A stretch of DNA of 64,000 nucleotides from Pseudomonadota bacterium (GTDB taxonomy: Bacteria; Pseudomonadota; Gammaproteobacteria; Steroidobacterales; MnTg04). The stretch is from the NCBI GenBank assembly GCA_022572885.1, contig JACZVC010000010.1, positions 1-64,000 on the forward strand, written 5' to 3'. Position numbers and translations under genes: made by a program. Below, piece after piece: positions 37,220 to 47,118 of the stretch; position 1 is the stretch's first letter; the number at the start of each line of letters is the position of its first letter. The notes under the pieces were generated by a model that saw only the letters and a program-made list of their open reading frames with translations, had not been told where the DNA came from and ran no database searches.

Positions 37220-37629
37220 CCTCGGCGGGCGCGCAGCAACTCAAGTACATGCGATTTTGGCTGGGCGGCGGCTGGCTCCTGGTTTTTGTGGCGATGGTCA
37301 TGAGCGTGCTGCCAGGGTTGCCGACATTTACCGTGCTATACAGCGACAAGATTTTTCACGCAAGCACCTACTTTATACTCATGATCTGGTTTTCAGGAAT
37401 ATACCTGCCGTCTCGATTCTGGTTGATCGCGCTCGCGCTCGCGCTGCTCGGGGTGGTGCTGGAATTCTTGCAAACCCTGTTTCCCTATCGCTTTTTTGAC
37501 TCGTGGGATATTGCTGCCAATATGTCTGGCGTGGCGATTGCCTGGCTGGTCGCAGTGAATGGCATGGCTAACTGGTGTCAGCTGATAGAACGGCGAATTG
37601 ACGGGTCCGGGAACAACACCGGCTCCTGA
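37216..37629 (+). CDS. VanZ-like family membrane protein
   Basis: This small integral membrane protein of 137 residues has four hydrophobic helices (about 13-35, 47-62, 67-87, 97-117). The conserved VanZ-family features are present: an aspartate-lysine before the second helix (SDKIFHASTYF), a glutamate-rich LEFLQTLFPYRFFDSWDIAANMSG segment, and a final helix. The family is named for a teicoplanin resistance protein, but most members have no known role, and no glycopeptide genes occur here. The GTG start overlaps the lolA stop, and its own stop overlaps the rarA ATG (TGATG), so it is translationally coupled on both sides. Confidence 0.85.
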   Translation: MTSAGAQQLKYMRFWLGGGWLLVFVAMVMSVLPGLPTFTVLYSDKIFHASTYFILMIWFSGIYLPSRFWLIALALALLGVVLEFLQTLFPYRFFDSWDIAANMSGVAIAWLVAVNGMANWCQLIERRIDGSGNNTGS

Positions 37630-38948
37630 TGCAGGTACAGGCTGAAAAGCGTATTCCATTCCGGCCATTGGCCGATCGCATGCGGCCGCGCTCGATCGAT
37701 GAGTTCCATGGTCAGCTTCACTTGCTCGGCGACAACAAGCCGTTAGCCAGCCTGTTCGCAGGAAAATCACTCCACAGCATGATTTTGTGGGGACCGCCGG
37801 GAACCGGGAAAACCACGCTTGCACGCATGCTGGCCGAGCAATGTGATGTCAATTTTGTTGCCCTGTCCGCGGTCATGGCTGGCGTCAAGGACATACGCCA
37901 GGCGGTCGAGCAGGCACGATTCCAGCGGGACCATGCGAACCGGGACACGCTTCTTTTCCTTGACGAAGTCCATCGCTTTAACAAATCTCAGCAGGACGCA
38001 TTCTTGCCGTTCGTCGAGGACGGCACTTTGATCTTTATCGGTGCAACCACAGAGAACCCGTCCTTTGAGCTCAATAACGCGTTGCTGTCGCGCGCGCGTA
38101 CCTATGTTTTGAAACCACTCGACGTTGAAGCCTTGCTGGCGATTGCCCGTGACGCACTGCAAGATTCAGAGCGAGGACTGGGTAAGCAGAAGCTTTCACT
38201 CAGCGAGGAAATAGCCGGCTTGTTGGTGCGAGCGGCAGATGGCGACGCGAGGCGATTACTGACGATGCTTGAGATTGCCGCTGACCTGGTGGGCCGCAAC
38301 GGCGTGATCTCGGAGGAAATTATTCGGGAGCTGGCGACCGACAGCATACGGCGCTTCGACAAACGCGGTGATGAATTCTACGACCAGATTTCAGCGTTGC
38401 ACAAATCGGTACGCGGAAGCGATCCTGATGCGGCGCTGTACTGGCTGGTGAGGATGCTGGATGGCGGCTGCGATCCTTTGTATGTCGCACGGCGCGTTTT
38501 ACGCATGGCCAGCGAAGACATAGGAAACGCAGATCCCAGGGCGCTGACGCTGGCGTTGCAGGCCTGGGATGTCTATCAGAGGTTGGGCAGCCCGGAGGGG
38601 GAACTGGCCATTGCCCAGGCAGTGGTCTACATGGCATGCGCGGCCAAAAGCAACGCCGTCTACCGGGCCTTCAAGAGCGCGCAAAAAGAAATTGCCAGGG
38701 GGGGTAGTCTGCCGGTGCCGATGCATTTGCGTAATTCGCCAACCCGGCTAATGAAAGAACTGGGGCACGGTGAAGGGTACCGATATTCCCACGACGAGGC
38801 AGATGCATTTGCCGCAGGCGAGAATTATTTTCCGGAGGAAATGCAGCCACAAAGGTATTATCATCCCGTGCCGCGCGGGCTGGAAATTCGTATTGGGGAA
38901 AAACTTGCGGATCTTAGACGAAAAAATCGCGACAAAAAGGATCGCTGA
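37629..38948 (+). CDS. rarA: Replication-associated recombination protein RarA (MgsA)
   Basis: This AAA+ ATPase related to clamp loaders and eukaryotic WRNIP1 acts at stalled replication forks. The 439-residue protein has RPLADRMRPRSIDEFHGQ at the N-terminus and Walker A GPPGTGKTTLARML (about 58). Walker B is LLFLDEVHRFNKSQQDAFLP, with sensor 1 IGATTENPSFELN. The MgsA C-terminal domain has FYDQISALHKSVRGSDPDAALYWLVRML. The length and every motif are standard. It sits between lolA/vanZ and serS in the conserved order. Confidence 0.96.
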   Translation: MQVQAEKRIPFRPLADRMRPRSIDEFHGQLHLLGDNKPLASLFAGKSLHSMILWGPPGTGKTTLARMLAEQCDVNFVALSAVMAGVKDIRQAVEQARFQRDHANRDTLLFLDEVHRFNKSQQDAFLPFVEDGTLIFIGATTENPSFELNNALLSRARTYVLKPLDVEALLAIARDALQDSERGLGKQKLSLSEEIAGLLVRAADGDARRLLTMLEIAADLVGRNGVISEEIIRELATDSIRRFDKRGDEFYDQISALHKSVRGSDPDAALYWLVRMLDGGCDPLYVARRVLRMASEDIGNADPRALTLALQAWDVYQRLGSPEGELAIAQAVVYMACAAKSNAVYRAFKSAQKEIARGGSLPVPMHLRNSPTRLMKELGHGEGYRYSHDEADAFAAGENYFPEEMQPQRYYHPVPRGLEIRIGEKLADLRRKNRDKKDR

Positions 38949-38987
38949 GTTCGCAAATATTTCCTGCGGGGAGCGTGGATTCGCTCG

Positions 38988-40371
<1,384 letters not shown>

Positions 40372-40383
40372 GCGAACAAATTG

Positions 40384-42714
40384 TCAATCGTTCTTCGGCC
40401 AGTTCGGGGGCAAGGTCTTGATATGCAGATCGCGTTGCGGGAACGGAATTGTAATGGCATGTTCCCTGAAAGCCTGGTCGATCGCAAAATTGATATCGCT
40501 GGTCACATCGTAGCGTCGTTCGATGCGTTTTATTCTGACTCTCAGTTCAAAGTTTAGCGAGCTATCGCCAAACTCCATAAACAGCGCTTTCGGTGGCGTC
40601 GCCCGGGTCGGGTCGGTGATTACTTCCGGGTGATCCCTGCCCGCGGTTTCCAGGATTTCCTTTACCAGTTTGGTGTCTGAGCCATAGGCGACACCCACCT
40701 TGATCCGCAGCCGGCCGTGCGGGTCGTGCAGCACCCAGTTGGTGACCTGACCAGAAACCAGTTCCGAATTGGGTACGAAGATATTCTGGTTATCCAGCGT
40801 TTCGATTTCCGTGGAGCGAATGCTTATGCGTTTGACGAAACCTTCGACTGTGCCCACGGTGACAAAATCGCCAACTTTCACAGGTCTTTCAAACAACAAA
40901 ATCATGCCCGAAATAAAATTGTTGACTATGGACTGAAGGCCAAAACCGATACCGACCGACAACGCGGCGGCCATCCAGGCCAGGCCGGCGAGACTGACGC
41001 CGATCATTGCAAGACCGGTAATGCTCGCAATGGCGAATCCCGCATACCCGGCCAGGGTTACCATCGAATCCCGGGCGCCGCGATCCATCGTCATATGACG
41101 CACCCAGCGTCTTTGTATCAGGCCCTTGATCCAGCTGGTTACCAGTAGCAGTCCGGTAAATACAATAACGCCGGACAGGATATTGAGCGGCATTATACTG
41201 ATTGCGCCAATCGTAAATCCCTGGGTAATGTAGGCGCCGGCTTTCGGCAAGATCGTACCCGAGTTGTCCCATATCCAGATGAGCAGTGCGGCAAAACCGA
41301 GCCAGACCGTAATATCTATCAGCAATTGATATGGGCCGAGGCGACTGGGTTTCTCAGCGGAACTGATCCCCAGGTAGGATCGCGTCCTGAAGGCAAGCGG
41401 ACTGCTGCCGGTGGTAATTGCGTTTCTGGTCTGCTCGATCAGCCACAACAGCATCCAGATCGCGAAACCAGACATGGCGGTGAGAACGATTCCACGGGTC
41501 AGATAACCGGAAAAATTATGGTAGCCGAGAATTTCGACAAGAATAGCTACCAGGATAATCAGTAGAATGAGAAAACGCGTGAATCTGAATCGATTCATCA
41601 ATCCCGGTATTTTTCTGGCGATCCACAATATCGCCAGCAGCGAAAACGCGAGCAACAAGGTGATCAAGGATCGTGACAGTGCGTCCTGGTCTTCCGGCAG
41701 GTCGACCAGCCAGCCTTGCCCCAATATCACAAAACTGATGACCAGCGCCAAAAGAAACCGGTGCAGGCGCCTGCGCACAGACTTGACCATGCCGGGGATA
41801 AGCCCTTCGACTTCCGCCGCCGGCGACAAAGGTCCGGTGCTCCATTCGATTATGACCCGGCCAAATCCGTAGGCAAGCACACCAATTGCCAGCCGGAAAG
41901 AAACGAGGTTCCACACCGGTTCGACTGCATCGATATTGATGACAATGGCGGCAATCAAGCCTGCCAATAGAATCGGCGCGTATTCAGCGAGCGGTCCGGG
42001 AACCAGGAATTTGAATTCCGGTGCGCGCTCATCGGCCCGGCCATTCTTGTACCAACGCCTGAATTTGAACCGCAGAGCGAGGCCAATTCCGCTGGCCAGA
42101 CCGGCCAAAGCAATCAATATCCAGGTCGCAGCAAAGCTGCCATCAACGGATGCGGCTGGCTTTAGTGCCTTAATTATCTTCGCCGGCCACAGTTTGACCG
42201 TTTCAAGTTTTCCTTGGCCGTTATGCCACAGCGCGTCGCCCCGGCTCGTCACGCGTCGCCGCGACAAGCGTAAACGCTTTTGCTCGGCTATTGCGGTCAG
42301 GCCGTCAGATCGCGAAATAACCAGTTCGCAGTTCGATAATCGGGCCTCCACCAGGCTTTTTTCCGCCTGCAGCGCATTGCGTCTTTCCCAGATTTCAATA
42401 TTCTCGTTTTCATTGAATACCGGGAGTATCCCCAGCTCGCTGTCCAGTCTGTCCACTTCCGGCCGAGTGTCGGCAACGCAGCGCTCGGCGCCTGCTCTTA
42501 TGTGACTGACCAGTTCGAGAGCATTGCTAACGGTCAGTTCATCTGCATCGGGAGCATTGAACTGGAGCTGCATCGCCTCGATGTCTTCGATGGCGGCGCC
42601 GGGATTAAAGGCTTCTTCGTCCGTGGCCTGCTGGGCGAGCAGGGTGGTGCTGCCAAACAGCGCCAGCCAGGCGGTGGCGGTTAGCAGAGCACGATGGTGA
42701 ATCCCTTTAGACAT
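40384..42714 (-). CDS. Large MscS-family mechanosensitive channel
   Basis: This membrane channel would relieve turgor at hypo-osmotic shock. The 776-residue protein has a signal peptide (about 1-28) and a periplasmic helical domain (about 35-155, coiled-coil character). About ten or eleven membrane helices follow between 190 and 610. The MscS pore helix and beta domain come near 590-700 (GIGFGLQSIVNNFISGMILLFERPVKVGDFV, FVPNSELVSGQVTNW), then a cytoplasmic alpha/beta domain. The architecture is that of the MscK/MscM or YbiO group rather than small MscS. A -10 hexamer TATAAT (42723-42728 on minus) lies only 8 bases from the ATG. It converges with serS at 12 bases. Confidence 0.9.
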   Translation of the reverse strand: MSKGIHHRALLTATAWLALFGSTTLLAQQATDEEAFNPGAAIEDIEAMQLQFNAPDADELTVSNALELVSHIRAGAERCVADTRPEVDRLDSELGILPVFNENENIEIWERRNALQAEKSLVEARLSNCELVISRSDGLTAIAEQKRLRLSRRRVTSRGDALWHNGQGKLETVKLWPAKIIKALKPAASVDGSFAATWILIALAGLASGIGLALRFKFRRWYKNGRADERAPEFKFLVPGPLAEYAPILLAGLIAAIVINIDAVEPVWNLVSFRLAIGVLAYGFGRVIIEWSTGPLSPAAEVEGLIPGMVKSVRRRLHRFLLALVISFVILGQGWLVDLPEDQDALSRSLITLLLAFSLLAILWIARKIPGLMNRFRFTRFLILLIILVAILVEILGYHNFSGYLTRGIVLTAMSGFAIWMLLWLIEQTRNAITTGSSPLAFRTRSYLGISSAEKPSRLGPYQLLIDITVWLGFAALLIWIWDNSGTILPKAGAYITQGFTIGAISIMPLNILSGVIVFTGLLLVTSWIKGLIQRRWVRHMTMDRGARDSMVTLAGYAGFAIASITGLAMIGVSLAGLAWMAAALSVGIGFGLQSIVNNFISGMILLFERPVKVGDFVTVGTVEGFVKRISIRSTEIETLDNQNIFVPNSELVSGQVTNWVLHDPHGRLRIKVGVAYGSDTKLVKEILETAGRDHPEVITDPTRATPPKALFMEFGDSSLNFELRVRIKRIERRYDVTSDINFAIDQAFREHAITIPFPQRDLHIKTLPPNWPKND

Positions 42715-42722
42715 TGTCGCTT

Positions 42723-42728
42723 ATTATA
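42723..42728 (-). promoter_or_regulatory. Candidate -10 box of the MscS-type channel gene
   Basis: On the minus strand TATAAT is separated from the start codon by 8 bases. No good -35 box is found at 16-18 bases (TAGGCT). If used, the mRNA would begin at or beside the initiation codon. Confidence 0.3.
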
Positions 42729-42886
42729 ACCACAGCTTGGTCTGTAGCCTAAGGACGTGGTTCTCGAATTATTGTCTTGAATATTGAAGCGCAAAAAGGC
42801 GAGAATTCGCATCGGTATGTGCAGCAGTGAATCTCATCCCTCCCTCTCCGCATCGGATGGTGTGGCGGTTGAAGGGGAAACAGTTT

Positions 42887-42958
42887 GGAGAGGTGGCAGA
42901 GTGGTTGAATGCGGTGGTCTTGAAAACCATTAACGGTTTGTAGCCGTTCGGGGGTTCG
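42887..42958 (+). pseudogene. Interrupted tRNA-Ser (UGA) copy
   Basis: These 72 bases are identical to the first 72 bases of the intact tRNA-Ser downstream: acceptor 5' strand, D arm, anticodon arm with UGA and long variable arm, up to TTCG of the T loop. There the sequence departs into a 76-base hairpin-rich insert, after which AATC plus a CCTCCCTCTCCGC acceptor end reappears without CCA. As it stands it cannot form a T arm, so it is probably not a functional tRNA. Confidence 0.8.
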
Positions 42959-43034
42959 CAGCCAAGCCTTGCGCAGCAAGGCGAGACGACGCCGGCTTCG
43001 CCGGCGCCCGCAGGGTGAACTCGCGCAGCGAGTG
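42959..43034. repeat. 76-base element with three perfect hairpins in the tRNA T loop
   Basis: Three stem-loops lie in a row: GCCTTGC/GCAAGGC (42966-42982, loop GCA), CGCCGGC/GCCGGCG (42990-43006, loop TTC) and ACTCGC/GCGAGT (43019-43033, loop GCA). The insert sits exactly between TTCG and AATC of the tRNA T loop. It has no open frame. It looks like a small non-autonomous palindromic element; the family is not known to me. Confidence 0.75.
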
Positions 43035-43090
43035 AATCTCATCCCTCCCTCTCCGCATCGGATGGTGCGGCGGTTGAGGGGAAACAGTTT

Positions 43091-43178
43091 GGAGAGGTGG
43101 CAGAGTGGTTGAATGCGGTGGTCTTGAAAACCATTAACGGTTTGTAGCCGTTCGGGGGTTCGAATCCCTCCCTCTCCG
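43091..43178 (+). tRNA. tRNA-Ser (anticodon UGA)
   Basis: The class II tRNA has acceptor GGAGAGG/CCTCTCC with discriminator G and an encoded CCA (43179-43181). The anticodon loop CTTGAAA gives UGA, there is a long serine-type variable arm (TTAACGGTTTGTAGCCGTT region), and the T loop TTCGAATCC is normal. It is the intact copy of a tandemly duplicated locus. Confidence 0.97.
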
Positions 43179-43202
43179 CCAATCTGCCTTTAATCCTTCC
43201 AT

Positions 43203-44282
43203 TTACCCGCAATCACCAGGCAACGCTGCCAACAATCGTTTCAATCCGTCGTCGTTTTCCGCACAAACGGTAATGTGTCCCAGCTTGCGTCCAGGCTGCG
43301 GCTGCTTGCTGTAAAGATGCAAATGGGCGCCTGGAATGGCCAGCACGGCAGCGATGTCCGGCAACTCCCCAATCAGATTTACCAACGCCGAGCGTGCCGT
43401 TGGTGCGGTGCTGCCCAGGGGCAGATCAAGAATCGCCCGCAGATGATTCTCGAATTGGCTGGTCACGGTTCCTTCGATCGTCCAGTGGCCCGAGTTGTGG
43501 ACGCGCGGCGCCATCTCGTTGACCAGGAGCCGCCCGTCGAGCTCAAAAAACTCGATTGCCAGGACACCTACATAGTCCAGGTGTTCGAGCAGGCGTGTTG
43601 CGTAATCTTCGGCCAACTCTTGCATGGGGTCGTCTTGCAGGCTGGTGGAAAGCCGCAAAATACCGGCCTCGTGTCGATTCTCCGTCAGTGGATAGAAGGC
43701 CATTTCTCCCGACACGCTCCTGACCGCAATAATGGAGATTTCCCGGGAAAAGAGGACGAATTCTTCCAGGATGGCCGCTACGCCGTTGAGGCCTTCCCAG
43801 ACAGCGCGCAGTTCAGCAGGATCGCGCAACAGCTGCTGACCCTTGCCATCATAACCGAGTGTCCGGGTCTTGAGGATTGCGGGCAGGCCCGTTTTCGCCA
43901 CGGCCTGTTGCAGATCATCCAGGCTATCCACGGGAATGAAGATCGCTGTATCGATACCCAACTCGTTGAACAGGGTTTTCTCATTCAGACGATCTCTGGC
44001 GGTAGCCAGCGCCAGTGGCGGAGGATAGACAGGCAATTTCCCGTTCAGATATTCCACGCTGCCGGCAGGCACGTTTTCAAACTCGTAGGTGATCGTGTCT
44101 GCCTTTTCGGCCAGGCGTTTCAATGCGGCTTTATCGTCGAAGGCGGCACACAAATGTTCGCCCATTGGCGTCGCGCAGGCATCAGCCGAGGGGCAAAGAA
44201 AAACAAACTCCAGCCCCAGCGGGTAACCCGCCAGCGCCAGCATGCGGGCAAGCTGCCCGCCGCCAAGTATTCCGATCTTCAT
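43203..44282 (-). CDS. purK: N5-carboxyaminoimidazole ribonucleotide synthase PurK
   Basis: This ATP-grasp enzyme of purine synthesis converts AIR, bicarbonate and ATP to N5-CAIR, the substrate of PurE. The 359 residues start [23 protein letters not shown] and include the ATP-grasp motifs [34 protein letters not shown] and the metal site [24 protein letters not shown]. The order and length are normal. The ATG overlaps the purE stop by four bases, so the pair is translationally coupled. Confidence 0.97.
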   Translation of the reverse strand: MKIGILGGGQLARMLALAGYPLGLEFVFLCPSADACATPMGEHLCAAFDDKAALKRLAEKADTITYEFENVPAGSVEYLNGKLPVYPPPLALATARDRLNEKTLFNELGIDTAIFIPVDSLDDLQQAVAKTGLPAILKTRTLGYDGKGQQLLRDPAELRAVWEGLNGVAAILEEFVLFSREISIIAVRSVSGEMAFYPLTENRHEAGILRLSTSLQDDPMQELAEDYATRLLEHLDYVGVLAIEFFELDGRLLVNEMAPRVHNSGHWTIEGTVTSQFENHLRAILDLPLGSTAPTARSALVNLIGELPDIAAVLAIPGAHLHLYSKQPQPGRKLGHITVCAENDDGLKRLLAALPGDCG

Positions 44283-44779
44283 TCACTGTCCCGCGGGTCA
44301 GGATGGTTCAGAACCCGTTCCGTCTGGCGCGCGCGATACGCTTTCAAAGCTGTGCGGATCTCTGCATGTTTGTTCCCCAGGATTGCCGCTGCCAGGAGCG
44401 CCGCATTGATAGCACCGGCGCGGCCTATGGATAAAGCGCCCACGGGTACACCGGCGGGCATCTGGGCGATAGACAGCAACGAGTCCATCCCGTTGAGAGC
44501 CTTTGACCGCACCGGCACGCCGAGCACCGGCAAAACGGTCTTCGCAGCGGTCATGCCCGGCAGGTGAGCCGCGCCACCGGCGCCGGCGATAATAATTTCG
44601 ATGCCGCGTTCCTCTGCCGTTTCGGCATAGCGGAACAGTTTGTCGGGAGTGCGGTGGGCTGAAACCACCTCGGTCTCGAAGGGCACCATCAGCTCTTCCA
44701 GCGTTTCCGTGGTGTGGCGCATCGTCTCCCAGTCGGAAGCAGAACCCATGATGATGCCGACCAGTGGTTGCATTGGCAT
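44279..44779 (-). CDS. purE: N5-CAIR mutase PurE
   Basis: It moves the carboxyl group of N5-CAIR to carbon 4, giving CAIR. From ATG 44779 the protein has 166 residues with [14 protein letters not shown] near the start, [11 protein letters not shown] containing the key His, and the [11 protein letters not shown] loop. Only the class I (bacterial) pattern is seen. A GGGAGA ribosome binding site lies 8 bases before this ATG. An upstream ATG at 44794 is less well placed, and the longer open frame to 45034 runs through a PII-like remnant. It overlaps purK. Confidence 0.97.
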   Translation of the reverse strand: MPMQPLVGIIMGSASDWETMRHTTETLEELMVPFETEVVSAHRTPDKLFRYAETAEERGIEIIIAGAGGAAHLPGMTAAKTVLPVLGVPVRSKALNGMDSLLSIAQMPAGVPVGALSIGRAGAINAALLAAAILGNKHAEIRTALKAYRARQTERVLNHPDPRDSE

Positions 44780-44799
44780 GTTGATTTCTCCCATCGTTG

Positions 44800-44981
44800 T
44801 CAGAATTTTTCCGGACGCACAACCGACACGTCGTTCAGAAACAAAATCATGGCGTAGTCGCTGTAAAAGTTTTCTCCAAGGCGTAGCCATGGGCGCCCAT
44901 GCGGGCGAAATCTTCGACCAGGTTATGCTCCGTCGCGGTTTCCGTGCTGATCGTGTGCAGTTTACGGGTGTCAGTATGCAT
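44800..44981 (-). pseudogene. Broken PII-like signalling protein gene
   Basis: From ATG 44981 (after GGGGGAC) the frame encodes about 35 residues with PII-like character: [29 protein letters not shown], matching the first strand and helix of PII proteins. It then stops at 44847. In another frame the sequence [20 protein letters not shown] followed by RPEKF and a stop (44800) matches the C-terminal strand of the same family (DVEVxRPEKF). About 40 residues between them, including the T-loop and much of the nucleotide site, are missing. The best reading is an internal deletion with frameshift. It is a remnant on the strand of purE, 21 bases upstream of it. Confidence 0.7.
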
Positions 44982-45193
44982 AATGTCGTCCCCCGAGGCG
45001 ATGGATCAGGTTGGCAAGAAAGACGCCGCCACATGCTCCATCTCTATACAACGGCAGCCTCGCTCCCGGCCGGGGTGGAGGGCGGATTCTCCACCAGAAC
45101 ATACTGGCAGCGCAAGGCGTCCTGAACTTAAATCGACTATATTTATCTCACCTAGCAAGCAACCTTTCCGATCATTTTACCCGGTGAATTCCA
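44982..45193. other. Intergenic region between PII-like remnant and TPR gene
   Basis: About 210 bases without a recognisable gene. The part next to 45194 is locally AT-rich (AACTTAAATCGACTATATTTATC, about 45125-45147) and may contain the promoter of the plus-strand gene. No strong hexamers were found. Confidence 0.35.
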
Positions 45194-46108
45194 ATGGCCG
45201 CTAAATTTTCAAAACCGCTACTCCTGGGCGCACTCCTTGCGTTTACTCTTGCCGCCAATGCCCAGGACCTGGCCGACCTGGCCAATCAAAGCTATCAGGC
45301 CAAGGAGTGGCAGGCAGCGGTCGATGCCTATGAGACTTTAATCCTGGACGCCCAATCCAATGGCCAATATCTGTACAGGCTGGGAGTTTCGCGCAGACAC
45401 CTCGGGCAGTTTCAAGCCGCGGTGAATGCCTTGGAAAAAGCGAGACAGGCGGGTATTCCCGGTAGGTTTGTGGACCTCGAAATGGCCAGGTTGTTTACCG
45501 AGCGGAAGGATCTGGTAATGGCGGTGGAGAAACTGCAGCTGGCCGGCGAACAGGGCTTTGGCAATGTTCTGCAGATCGAGCAGGACCCGGAGTTGGCAGC
45601 GCTGGTTGGCAGTGACGGTTTCGATGAGGCCATGCAGGTGATCAAGAAAAATTCCGCGCCCTGCGAGTACGTGGCAAGGGCCAGGGATTTCGATTTCTGG
45701 ATTGGCGAGTGGGAAGTCTATGACCGGGACCGAACCGTCAAGTACGGCGAAAACACGATCACCCGCAAGGACCGCGGTTGTTACTTGTATGAGCAATGGG
45801 TTAGCGCGGCAGGCAACCCGGGCAGCAGCATGAATTACTATGACCCGGGACAGCAGCGCTGGCGGCAACACTGGGTAGGCGCAGGCGGCAGTATCATCGA
45901 TATTTATGGCGGCCTGGTGGATGGCAGCATGGTACTGAAGGGGCGTATTTACAGCGTCAACCCACCATCGGATTCAGCTTTCAGGGGAACCTGGACGCCA
46001 CTGGCGGATGGCCGGGTCCGCCAGTTCCTCGAACAATCCAAAGACAACGGCAAAACCTGGGTTCCATGGTTCGATGGCTATTACCAGCGCAAGCCCGAAA
46101 GCCGGTGA
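45194..46108 (+). CDS. Secreted TPR protein with C-terminal DUF1579-like domain
   Basis: This 304-residue exported protein has a signal peptide (about 1-23, ANA-QDL). Two or three TPR-like helical repeats follow (about 25-120: LANQSYQAKEWQAAVDAYETLI, YLYRLGVSRRHLGQFQAAVNALEKA, VDLEMARLFTERKDLVMAVEKLQLA). The C-terminal domain (about 165-300) begins DFDFWIGEWEVYD, the entry typical of DUF1579-like lipocalin-type barrels, and is rich in Trp and Tyr. The TPR part probably binds a protein partner and the barrel a small molecule. The exact function is unknown. A short spacer separates it from the next small membrane protein gene on the same strand. Confidence 0.75.
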   Translation: MAAKFSKPLLLGALLAFTLAANAQDLADLANQSYQAKEWQAAVDAYETLILDAQSNGQYLYRLGVSRRHLGQFQAAVNALEKARQAGIPGRFVDLEMARLFTERKDLVMAVEKLQLAGEQGFGNVLQIEQDPELAALVGSDGFDEAMQVIKKNSAPCEYVARARDFDFWIGEWEVYDRDRTVKYGENTITRKDRGCYLYEQWVSAAGNPGSSMNYYDPGQQRWRQHWVGAGGSIIDIYGGLVDGSMVLKGRIYSVNPPSDSAFRGTWTPLADGRVRQFLEQSKDNGKTWVPWFDGYYQRKPESR

Positions 46109-46170
46109 CATCGGTGCTGTGAGGCTGCCATAATCGATATGGACTCCACTTAGGGATGTAAACGCAGACC

Positions 46171-46458
46171 ATGACCCCCCGGTACAGAATCTCATATCGC
46201 AAACCCGGCCCGGTTGCCCAGCTCGTCAGTTTTATCACCGGTATTTTGGCGCTGGGTCTTGCGGCTTTTCTGGGGATTTTCATCTTGGTGGTGCTGGTCG
46301 GTCTGATCGTTATCGGATCGGCGGTATTTGCCATGCGCCTGTGGTGGATCAAGCGGAAAATAGAACAGGCGGTGAGGGACGGACGATCGCCTGGCGATGT
46401 CGTGCATGCCGAGTATATGGTGATCGAGGAACGGAAAACCGATTGGCCGGAGGTGTGA
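46171..46458 (+). CDS. Small two-helix membrane protein, unknown function
   Basis: The 95-residue protein starts with a basic segment (MTPRYRISYRKPG) followed by a long hydrophobic region (about 15-57) that can form two membrane helices separated by a short turn. A cytoplasmic tail with RLWWIKRKIEQAVRDG and an acidic end (EYMVIEERKTDWPEV) completes it. No known family was recognised. It lies 62 bases after the TPR gene and 36 before the histidine phosphatase gene, likely in one transcript. Confidence 0.65.
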   Translation: MTPRYRISYRKPGPVAQLVSFITGILALGLAAFLGIFILVVLVGLIVIGSAVFAMRLWWIKRKIEQAVRDGRSPGDVVHAEYMVIEERKTDWPEV

Positions 46459-46494
46459 ATTCGGCAGACGGCCAGGCCCACAGAGGGAAAAAGA

Positions 46495-47091
46495 TTGAAA
46501 AAAATACACAGGACATTGCGCCGCCGGCCGTTGTTTACGCCACTGATCATGCCGGTTATGGGATTCGTCCTGATGGCGCTGGCGATCGCCTGGTTTTTCG
46601 ATTCGCGGGCGACGACGGCCGTATTCATAGTGCGCCACGCCGAAAAAGCATCGATGCCCGTCGATGACCCTGGGCTGAGTGATCTCGGCAGGGAGAGGGC
46701 GGAGGAGCTGGCCCGTGTCATGGCAATGTCGAACGTCAACAACGGCCCGGATCATATCTTCGTTTCCCAGTTTCGGCGCTCGTTGGGAACCGTTGAACCG
46801 CTGATTCGAGATACCGGTCTGCCGGTCAGCGAATACCGGGCGGAAGACTCGGCCGCGCTGGTCGATGAACTGCTGGACAATTACCGCGGCCAGACGGTTC
46901 TCATCGTCGCGCACAGCAATACCGTGGCCGAGATCATCGAGCTTTTGGGTGGCAAGGTGCCGGCGCAGGAAATGACCGAGCAAGACTATGATGATTTGTA
47001 CGTGGTTGGTATTCCGCGTTTTGGGCGGCGGCAAACCCTGCGCTTCAAATACGGTCCAGTAAATAACTCGAATAACCCGATAGAACAATAG
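46495..47091 (+). CDS. Membrane-anchored histidine phosphatase (SixA/phosphoglycerate mutase-like)
   Basis: The protein of 198 residues starts at TTG 46495 and has one N-terminal membrane helix (about 15-34, LFTPLIMPVMGFVLMALAIAWFF). The histidine phosphatase domain begins with the RHG-type motif FIVRHAEKAS carrying the nucleophilic His. A second catalytic His is in VLIVAHSNTVAEII, and an Arg in VSQFRRSLGTVEPL is also conserved. The domain probably faces the periplasm. SixA removes phosphate from histidine of phosphotransfer proteins, but secreted members act on other phosphates, so the substrate is open. It converges with trmH across an AT-rich gap. Confidence 0.85.
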   Translation: MKKIHRTLRRRPLFTPLIMPVMGFVLMALAIAWFFDSRATTAVFIVRHAEKASMPVDDPGLSDLGRERAEELARVMAMSNVNNGPDHIFVSQFRRSLGTVEPLIRDTGLPVSEYRAEDSAALVDELLDNYRGQTVLIVAHSNTVAEIIELLGGKVPAQEMTEQDYDDLYVVGIPRFGRRQTLRFKYGPVNNSNNPIEQ

Positions 47092-47118
47092 CTTACATAA
47101 CTATATTAAAGTTAAGTA

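Larger units (their letters stand above)
42826..43178 (+). repeat. Tandem duplication of the tRNA-Ser locus, about 204-bp unit
   Basis: A unit starting AGTGAATCTCATCCC occurs at 42826 and again at 43031. Each copy contains a tRNA 3'-end-like piece (CCTCCCTCTCCGC), a leader of about 33-34 bases and the first 72 bases of tRNA-Ser. The leaders differ only by a T/C change and one missing A; the 72 tRNA bases are identical. Upstream of the first unit a degraded piece (GCGCAAAAAGGCGAGA, about 42790-42805) resembles the hairpin insert, suggesting a former third copy. Confidence 0.85.

Noticed and set aside
37216-37629. Glycopeptide resistance gene because of the VanZ-like domain
   Set aside because: The family is broad, and no vanA/H/X or vanR/S genes occur; the gene is part of the ftsK-lolA-rarA operon.
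42887-43057. Intron in tRNA-Ser: removing 42959-43034 nearly restores the T loop
   Set aside because: The 76-base insert is far too short for a group I or II intron, carries no splice motifs, and the resumed 3' part has extra bases and no CCA. An intact copy lies right behind it.
44640-45125. 161-codon plus-strand frame across purE and the PII-like remnant
   Set aside because: It is antisense to purE and to the PII-like remnant; the remnant gives a better explanation of this stretch.
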